NCBI GenBank assembly: GCA_949289455.1
Contig: CASEOA010000013.1
Location: forward strand, 1-58,160
DNA length: 58,160 nucleotides
From: an uncultured Eubacteriales bacterium
GTDB taxonomy: Bacteria; Bacillota; Clostridia; Oscillospirales; Oscillospiraceae
Direction: 5' to 3'
The position numbers and the translations under genes were made by a program. This document shows, piece by piece, positions 52,693-58,160 of this stretch. The first letter of the stretch is position 1. Each line of letters begins with the position of its first letter. The notes below the pieces were generated by a model. That model was given only the letters and a program-made list of their open reading frames with translations, was not told where the DNA came from and did not search any database.

Positions 52693-52820
52693 GTGATCCT
52701 TCCTTTCTGACAAAATATTCCTTAATTTGCAAGTGAGCCCCGGTCACGCCTGCGTGCCGGGGGTTGTCTGCCCGGCCACGCTGCCGGGCTTACTCCATAT
52801 TGATATACAGCATTGTAATC

Positions 52821-52850
52821 ATTATATCTTAGACGCTAAAGTTTTTGCAA
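52821..52850 (-). promoter_or_regulatory. Promoter of pyc
   Basis: On the minus strand TTGCAA (52845-52850), 18 bases, TATAAT (52821-52826), with a leader of about 120 bases containing a CCCGGCA/TGCCGGG hairpin. Confidence 0.65.
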
Positions 52851-52907
52851 TCGTTTTTCGGAAAAATTGCAAATCTTGGCGGGAGCGACAGGAAAGAGCA
52901 GGGGCAC

Positions 52908-52936
52908 TTGCCGGGAAATAGGAAATATGCTACACT
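52908..52936 (+). promoter_or_regulatory. Promoter of recG
   Basis: TTGCCG (52908-52913), 17 bases, TACACT (52931-52936), 24 bases before the start codon. It is divergent from the pyc promoter. Confidence 0.6.
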
Positions 52937-52960
52937 GGGCGCGGAAACGAGGTGAACAGA

Positions 52961-55027
52961 ATGGGACTGACGCTGACCACCGGAGTGGAGACCCTGCCGG
53001 GGATCGGGCCCGCCCGGGCCGGGAGCCTGGCCCGGCTGGGGCTGGAGACGGTAGGGGATCTGCTGCGCTATTACCCCCGCAGCTATGAGGACCGGCGGCG
53101 GATGGCGGAGGTGGCCTCCGCGCCGGAAGGGGTGCCGGTGTGCCTGCGGGTGACGGTCACGGCCCCCGCCAGACTCTCCCGCATCCGCAAGGGGCTGGAG
53201 CTGGTGAAGGTGGAGCTGGCCGACGATACCGGGGTCCTCACCGCCACCTTTTTCAACCAGGGCTATCTGCGGGATATGCTCCGGACGGGAGAGACCTACA
53301 TCTGCTTTGGCCGGGTGGAGCTGGCCGGACACCGGCGGGTGATGACCAACCCGGTGCTGGAGCCGGCGGGCAGGGTGCGCTTCACCGGCCGTATCCTGCC
53401 GGTCTATCCCCTGACCCACGGGGTGTCCAACAACCTGCTGGCGGGGCTCACCCTCCGGTGTGTGGAGGAGTGCGCCGGACAGGTGGAGGAGATCATCCCC
53501 CAGCCGGTGCGCCAGGCCCACAGCCTGGCGGAGGCGGAATTTGCCTGCCGGAACATCCACTTTCCCGCCGACGAGCAGGCCCTGGAGACCGCCCGGCGGC
53601 GGCTCATCTTTGAAGAACTGCTCTGCCTGGCCTGCGGTATGGCCTTGCTCCGCCACCGCCGGGACCGGGAGGAGGGTATCCCCTTTCAGCTTGCGCCCCG
53701 GGCGGGATTTTTATCCCTGCTGCCCTTCCAGCTCACCGGGGCCCAGCTGCGGGTGATGGGGGAGATGGAGGCCGACCTGGCCTCCGGGACGCCTATGAAC
53801 CGGTTGATCCAGGGGGACGTGGGTTCGGGCAAGACCATGCTGGCGGCCTACGGGGCCTGGCTGGCCGCCAAAAACGGGTACCAGTGCGCCCTGATGGCGC
53901 CCACCGAGCTGCTGGCGGAGCAGCACTTCCGCACCCTGGCCCCCCTGCTGGAGGGGGCGGGTTTGCGGGTGGGCCTGCTCACCGGGGCGGTGAAAGGGAA
54001 AGCCCGGAAGGCACTGTACGCCGCCCTGGAGACGGGGGAGGTGGATCTGGTGGTGGGCACCCACGCCCTGCTCAGCGAGGGGGTGGTTTTCGCCAACCTG
54101 GCGCTGGTGATTACCGATGAGCAGCACCGGTTCGGAGTGGGCCAGCGGGCCGCCCTGTCCGCCAAGGCCAAGGGCCGTCCCCATGTGCTGGTCATGTCGG
54201 CCACCCCCATCCCCCGCACCCTGTCCCTGGTGATCTACGGGGATCTGGAGGTGTCGGTGGTGGACGAGCTGCCCCCCGGCCGCAGTCCGGTGGCCACCTA
54301 TGTGGTGGGGGAGGACAAGCGGCAGCGGATGTATAATTTCGTCCGCAAGCTGGTGGGGGAGGGCAGGCAGGCCTATATCGTCTGCCCCGCTGTGGAGGAG
54401 GGGGAGGAGGATGGTCAGGCCATGGATTTGAAAGCCGCCGTTGCCTACGCCGAGGCCCTCCAAACCCAAGTGTTCCCCGACCTGCGGGTGGGCCTGGTCC
54501 ACGGCAAGATGAAGAGCAAGGGGAAGGACGCCGTCATGACCGCCTTTGCCGCCGGGGAGCTGGACGTGCTGGTGTCCACCACCGTCATCGAGGTGGGGGT
54601 GGACGTGCCAAACGCCGCCCTGATGATCGTGGAAAACGCCGACCGGTTCGGCCTCAGTCAGCTCCACCAGCTCCGGGGCCGGGTGGGACGGGGGAAGCAC
54701 CAGTCCTACTGCGTGCTGGTGACCTCCGCCCGGGGCCAGGACAGCCGGGAGCGGCTGCGGGTCTTGTCAAAGACCACCGACGGGTTTAAAATAGCGGAAG
54801 AGGATCTGCGCCTGCGGGGGCCTGGGGATTTCTTCGGCTCCCGGCAGCACGGCCTGCCCCAGCTGGGCATTGCCGACCTAGCGGGGGACATGCGGGTGCT
54901 GAAGGAGGCCCAGGCGGCGGCGGAGGAGCTGCTGGCCGCCGATCCGGAGCTGCGCCGTCCCCGTCACCGGCCCCTTTTGGAACGGGTGCGTCAGCTCTTC
55001 TCCCAGCAGGGAGATATGTTCAACTGA
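52961..55027 (+). CDS. recG: ATP-dependent DNA helicase RecG
   Basis: A 688-residue branch-migration helicase acting on stalled forks and recombination intermediates. It has the N-terminal wedge domain (OB fold, about 50-150), Walker A QGDVGSGKTM, the DEQH box ITDEQHRFGVGQR, motif III VMSATPIPRTL, and motif VI QLRGRVGRGKHQ. The ATG at 52961 has GAGG 8 bases upstream; a GTG three codons earlier is possible. Confidence 0.96.
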   Translation: MGLTLTTGVETLPGIGPARAGSLARLGLETVGDLLRYYPRSYEDRRRMAEVASAPEGVPVCLRVTVTAPARLSRIRKGLELVKVELADDTGVLTATFFNQGYLRDMLRTGETYICFGRVELAGHRRVMTNPVLEPAGRVRFTGRILPVYPLTHGVSNNLLAGLTLRCVEECAGQVEEIIPQPVRQAHSLAEAEFACRNIHFPADEQALETARRRLIFEELLCLACGMALLRHRRDREEGIPFQLAPRAGFLSLLPFQLTGAQLRVMGEMEADLASGTPMNRLIQGDVGSGKTMLAAYGAWLAAKNGYQCALMAPTELLAEQHFRTLAPLLEGAGLRVGLLTGAVKGKARKALYAALETGEVDLVVGTHALLSEGVVFANLALVITDEQHRFGVGQRAALSAKAKGRPHVLVMSATPIPRTLSLVIYGDLEVSVVDELPPGRSPVATYVVGEDKRQRMYNFVRKLVGEGRQAYIVCPAVEEGEEDGQAMDLKAAVAYAEALQTQVFPDLRVGLVHGKMKSKGKDAVMTAFAAGELDVLVSTTVIEVGVDVPNAALMIVENADRFGLSQLHQLRGRVGRGKHQSYCVLVTSARGQDSRERLRVLSKTTDGFKIAEEDLRLRGPGDFFGSRQHGLPQLGIADLAGDMRVLKEAQAAAEELLAADPELRRPRHRPLLERVRQLFSQQGDMFN

Positions 55028-55041
55028 ACAGGAGGATGGCT

Positions 55042-55236
55042 ATGTACCAGTATCACTATGTCACTGAGACAGGCGAAGGGGTGGTTGCCACCAAGTTCAA
55101 GGAGCACCGGGAGCTGATCGACCGCTATGCCGCCCAGGGCTGGCGGTACGCCGGCTGGGTGCCCGCCCACAGCCAGGATGGGGAGATTACGCAGATCGAT
55201 CTGATTTTTGAAAAGGAAGTAGACGACGCTACATGA
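55042..55236 (+). CDS. DUF4177-family small protein
   Basis: A 64-residue protein with the DUF4177 layout: a strand, a central helix KEHRELIDRYAAQGWRYAGW, and a C-terminal strand IDLIFEKE. Function unknown. ATG 55042 is preferred over 55036, which sits directly on the GGAGG site. It lies between recG and the C_GCAxxG_C_C gene, overlapping the latter by four bases. Confidence 0.8.
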   Translation: MYQYHYVTETGEGVVATKFKEHRELIDRYAAQGWRYAGWVPAHSQDGEITQIDLIFEKEVDDAT

Positions 55237-55619
55237 ACAGATTAGAACAGACCCAGGCCCTGCGGGCCAGAAAAGACGTCCATTTCAACTGCTGCCAGTC
55301 CATTCTGGTGCCCTTTTGCCGGGAGTGCGGACTGACTGAGGAGCAGGCCTACCAGCTGGGGGCCCACTTCGGGGCGGGTATGAAGCACGGGGCCACCTGC
55401 GGGGCCGTGACCGGCGCCCTGATGGTGCTGGGCATGGCCGGCCAGGGCAATGGGGCCGCCTCCGAGCTGATGGCCCGATTCAAGGGCCAGAACCAGGCCC
55501 TGGACTGCGCTACCCTGCTGCGCCTGGCGGCGGAGCGGGGGGAGGAGCGCAAGCCCCACTGCGACCGGATGGTGTATGAGGCCGAGGCCCTGCTGGAGGA
55601 GCTGCTGGAACAGAAATGA
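55233..55619 (+). CDS. C_GCAxxG_C_C family protein
   Basis: A 128-residue member of the C_GCAxxG_C_C family, which has conserved cysteines (NCCQS, CRECG, GATCGAVTG, LDCATL, HCDR) and may bind a metal or take part in redox chemistry. Several family members accompany oxidoreductases; none is adjacent here. It ends at a bidirectional terminator. Confidence 0.85.
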   Translation: MNRLEQTQALRARKDVHFNCCQSILVPFCRECGLTEEQAYQLGAHFGAGMKHGATCGAVTGALMVLGMAGQGNGAASELMARFKGQNQALDCATLLRLAAERGEERKPHCDRMVYEAEALLEELLEQK

Positions 55620-55620
55620 T

Positions 55621-55662
55621 AAAGTGGATGCCGCAAAGCAAGCAGTTTGCGGCATCCACTTT
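55621..55662. terminator. Bidirectional terminator
   Basis: AAAGTGGATGCCGCAAA pairs with TTTGCGGCATCCACTTT (17 bp, 8-base loop), between the C_GCAxxG_C_C gene and the FUSC-type gene. Confidence 0.93.
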
Positions 55663-55680
55663 TTCATTGTGCCAGTGCTG

Positions 55681-57591
55681 TCAGGCCGCCTGCAAAGCCC
55701 GGGCGTTTTCCAGGTATCGGGCGATCAGGTAGCGCAGCTCTCCGTCGGGCAGTTCTTCCGCCGTCAGGCTGTCCATATCTCCCAGAGGACAGATCCGGGT
55801 CTCCAGCTGAGATGCCAGCCCTTCCAGCGTCCCCGCTTCCTGGGAGGACAGAGCTCCGGTCTGGACCAGGCACTCGGTCTGCTCCAGCTCGGAGAACATG
55901 TTCCACAGGATCACCAGACGGCGGTGGTGGAACTCCCGCTGGTTCTCCGGCAGCTGGACGGCAAACTGGGCGGCCTCATGGTACACCATGTGGAACTGGG
56001 CCAATAACTCGCTGAACAGGCCGGGGTCCACCGGCTGGGACAGGCTGCGGCGGATCACCAGCCAGTAGTCGCCCTGGAGCCGGAAGAGCTCCTGAAGGTT
56101 CCGACGGAACTGGGGCTCCTTCCGGCTGGGCAGCAGGTAGGTGTTGACCACCAGCACCAGGGCCACCGCCATGGCAAGATAAAACAGCCGCAGCCAGATG
56201 GCCTCATAGGTCTGGATGGTGAGGGTGGCCATGGTGAGGGCGAAGGAGGTGGAGAAGATGGGCTGTACCCAGGTGCCGGGGGTACAGCAGTACATCAGGG
56301 AGATCATCACCAGGGAGAACAGGAAGATCCCCGGCAGGCCGGGCAGCAGGGGGTAGGCCAGGTGGACCAGCAGGCATCCGATGGCGGTGCCGATGGGCCG
56401 GGTGACCATCCGGTGGGCGCTCTCCTCATAGCTGGGCTGGAGCAGGAGGAAGGCGTGGAGGGGGAACCAGTAGGTGTGCTCAAACTCCCACAGATAGCTG
56501 ATGGTGGCGCTGATGACCATTACCACCCCCAGCCGCAGGGCGAAGCGGAACTCAAACTGGGCGGGGGAGAGCCGCTGGCGCAGGCCCCGGCCCACCGCCC
56601 GCCAGGGCACCTTACGGAAAAGGGGGCTGTGCTGGGCGTGGAAGGACTCCCGGCAGAGGAGCAGCAGGGTGTGGAGCACGCTGCGGTAGAAAATGCGCAG
56701 CCGCCCCTGGGGCAGGTCGGTGTGGTCCAGCAGGGCCTGGAGCCGCACCGCCAGCCGCTGCCGGCCGGCGGGCTCCCAGGCGTTCTGGAGCTGGCGCACC
56801 ACATCCGCCAGGGTGGCCATGCTCCGGGCAAAATCGGGGGTAGCCCGGGCCTCCTGCCAGGCGGCGGCGTCCGCCACCAGATAGGAGGCCCGCTGGAAGA
56901 GCAGGGCGAAGAGGTGGTAGAACCGCTTCTGATTGTCCGGCAGGTAGAGCAGCCCCTGCTGGCCGTAGCCCTGCCGGTGGAAGGTGCGGGCCAGTTCGTA
57001 CAGTTCCTGGGCGGCGGACTGGTCGTCGTCCCCTCTGGCCAGCTGGTCCAGCAGGACGGCCAGCCGGTTCAGGCTGCGGGCGATCTGTCCCGCCGGGTCG
57101 GCGGAGATGTTGGCCGCCCGGGCGTTGATGATGAGGGCCACCACCAGCAGCAGGGCGCAGAAGGCCACCGCGGCCAGTTGGGTGGGCAGCTGCTCCAGGG
57201 AGATGGGGCGCAGCTCCAGGAATACAAAGGTCATGGCGTAGCCCAGATGGCCCTTGGGGGCGAATTGGCTGCACTTCCAGATCACCAGGACGAAGAGCAC
57301 CCCGAAGTTCAGCAGGGCGCACAGCCAAACGTTCAGCCCCGCCGCAAAGGCCAGCAGGCAGAGCACCAGGGACATGAGGAACATGGACAGAAAGTCCTCC
57401 AGCCGGTTGGGTTCCCGCCGCCGGATCTGGAACAGGGTGGTGGAGCCCGAGACCACCATGGCGTATTCGCTGCCGAAGAGCCACATCACCAACAGAAATT
57501 GGACCAGATAAAACAAAATGGTGGGAAAAGCGCCCTTCCACCGGGCCCAAAACAGAGCCCGAAAGCCTTTCACCTTAGCCAGCGCCGCCAT
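55681..57591 (-). CDS. FUSC-family membrane protein
   Basis: A 636-residue protein with two sets of membrane helices (about 20-165 and 375-490) separated by a long soluble stretch, the layout of FUSC/YccS-type proteins related to aromatic acid exporters. EFRFALRLGVVMVISATISY opens the second set and YWFPLHAFLLLQPSYEESAHR is typical of the family. The start at 57591 has AGAGGGG upstream. The substrate is unknown. Confidence 0.82.
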   Translation of the reverse strand: MAALAKVKGFRALFWARWKGAFPTILFYLVQFLLVMWLFGSEYAMVVSGSTTLFQIRRREPNRLEDFLSMFLMSLVLCLLAFAAGLNVWLCALLNFGVLFVLVIWKCSQFAPKGHLGYAMTFVFLELRPISLEQLPTQLAAVAFCALLLVVALIINARAANISADPAGQIARSLNRLAVLLDQLARGDDDQSAAQELYELARTFHRQGYGQQGLLYLPDNQKRFYHLFALLFQRASYLVADAAAWQEARATPDFARSMATLADVVRQLQNAWEPAGRQRLAVRLQALLDHTDLPQGRLRIFYRSVLHTLLLLCRESFHAQHSPLFRKVPWRAVGRGLRQRLSPAQFEFRFALRLGVVMVISATISYLWEFEHTYWFPLHAFLLLQPSYEESAHRMVTRPIGTAIGCLLVHLAYPLLPGLPGIFLFSLVMISLMYCCTPGTWVQPIFSTSFALTMATLTIQTYEAIWLRLFYLAMAVALVLVVNTYLLPSRKEPQFRRNLQELFRLQGDYWLVIRRSLSQPVDPGLFSELLAQFHMVYHEAAQFAVQLPENQREFHHRRLVILWNMFSELEQTECLVQTGALSSQEAGTLEGLASQLETRICPLGDMDSLTAEELPDGELRYLIARYLENARALQAA

Positions 57592-57646
57592 GGCCGATCC
57601 CCTCTTTTTCCAAATTGATTGCGTACCTAACTGTTGGTATGGCACT

Positions 57647-57676
57647 ATTATATCGGCAGGCAAAGGGTGCGCGCAA
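57647..57676 (-). promoter_or_regulatory. Promoter of the FUSC gene
   Basis: On the minus strand TTGCGC, 18 bases, TATAAT (57647-57652). The -35 is weak. It is divergent from the mutY promoter. Confidence 0.5.
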
Positions 57677-57710
57677 GAGGAAGCGGAAAATTTTCGTGAG
57701 AGCAGTCCCG

Positions 57711-57739
57711 TTGAAAAAAGAGCGTGGCCATACTATAAT
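57711..57739 (+). promoter_or_regulatory. Promoter of mutY
   Basis: TTGAAA (57711-57716), 17 bases, TATAAT (57734-57739). Confidence 0.8.
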
Positions 57740-57779
57740 GGAGGCCAAACTCAGATTGATCTGTGACGGAGGGATGCCC

Positions 57780-58160
57780 TTGGATAACCTGGAATTGCTG
57801 CCCATTCCCCTGCTGGAGTGGTATCGGGAGAACGCCCGGGTGCTGCCCTGGCGGAGCGACCCCACACCCTACCACGTTTGGCTCAGCGAGATCATGCTCC
57901 AGCAGACCCGAGTGGCGGCGGTGCTGGACTACTACCGCCGGTTTTTGGACGAGCTGCCCACGGTGGCCCACCTGGCTGCGGTGGAGGAGGACAGGCTGAT
58001 GAAGCTGTGGCAGGGGCTGGGCTACTACAACCGGGCCCGCAACCTGCAAAAGGCCGCCCGGCAGATCATGGAGGATCACGGCGGGGTGTTTCCCAACACC
58101 TATGAGGAGATTCGGGCCCTGGCCGGGGTGGGGGACTACACCGCCGGGGCCATCGCCTCC
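57780..58160 (+). CDS. mutY: A/G-specific adenine glycosylase MutY (5' part)
   Basis: The frame stays open to the end of the window, giving 127 residues of MutY. It removes adenine mispaired with 8-oxoguanine. ARVLPWRSDPTPYHVWLSEI and MLQQTRVAAVLDYYRRF match the family start, RLMKLWQGLGYYNRARNL follows, and the helix-hairpin-helix begins at LAGVGDYTAGAIAS. GGAGGG lies 6 bases before a TTG at 57780, which I take as the start; an in-frame ATG at 57774 touches that site. The catalytic Asp and the iron-sulfur cluster lie beyond the window. Confidence 0.92.
   Translation, partial: MDNLELLPIPLLEWYRENARVLPWRSDPTPYHVWLSEIMLQQTRVAAVLDYYRRFLDELPTVAHLAAVEEDRLMKLWQGLGYYNRARNLQKAARQIMEDHGGVFPNTYEEIRALAGVGDYTAGAIAS

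Noticed and set aside
48976-52710. A 1,244-residue open frame on the plus strand
   Set aside because: It runs antisense to pyruvate carboxylase, is extremely rich in Gly/His/Val, and has no family features. It is a by-product of high GC codon use.

Overview
The window is about 60% GC and tightly packed. Nearly every gene has a strong Shine-Dalgarno site, and many TTGACA-N17-TATAAT type promoters and Rho-independent hairpins are visible. T-box control, an ECF/DUF4179 pair, an rpsF-ssb-rpsR operon, a greA-lysS pair, an SLH-domain L,D-transpeptidase and PBSX-type phage genes all point to a Gram-positive Clostridia member. High GC plus a bacterial GlnRS fits the Oscillospiraceae (Flavonifractor / Pseudoflavonifractor / Lawsonibacter type). 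The organism name is an inference; no marker gene fixes it.

Layout. 1-10.2 kb: a hairpin-rich intergenic stretch, tRNA-Arg(CCG), feoAB (ferrous iron uptake), a MATE exporter, threonine aldolase, GlnRS, a YibE/F membrane protein and a lipoprotein alkaline phosphatase with a candidate Pho box. 10.2-13.1 kb: an unknown protein, then greA-lysS from a perfect consensus promoter. 13.1-22.2 kb: a sucrose locus. It has a sucrose-type PTS EIIBCA with HPr and Enzyme I, and a second operon of fructokinase, an amylosucrase-like GH13 enzyme, a LacI-type repressor and a metallo-beta-lactamase-fold protein. The two promoters carry matching palindromic operators. 22.3-33 kb: ECF sigma/anti-sigma pair, SLH-YkuD transpeptidase, a compound hairpin element, an HTH-desulfoferrodoxin fusion, cysK, a split methionine transporter (metNI, then metQ behind its own methionine T-box), and rpsF-ssb-rpsR.

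33-46.1 kb: a compact contractile-tail phage module of PBSX type, from small terminase to the XkdU-like baseplate gene. It has packaging, capsid, sheath, tube and baseplate genes, but no integrase, repressor, replication, lysis or fibre gene and no normal-sized tape-measure gene. A -1 frameshift signal (A-AAA-AAA plus a 12-bp stem) joins the two tail-chaperone reading frames. This looks like a domesticated phage-like particle or gene-transfer-agent-like element.

46.2-58.2 kb: a PadR operon controlled by a 45-bp perfect palindrome that contains its promoter, a D-2-hydroxyacid dehydrogenase, pyruvate carboxylase interrupted by one in-frame TAG just before its biotin domain, recG, a DUF4177 protein, a C_GCAxxG_C_C protein, a FUSC-type membrane protein, and the 5' part of mutY running off the end. 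Short palindromic repeats sharing a GCCCCTAC edge are scattered between genes, including one inside the phage operon.
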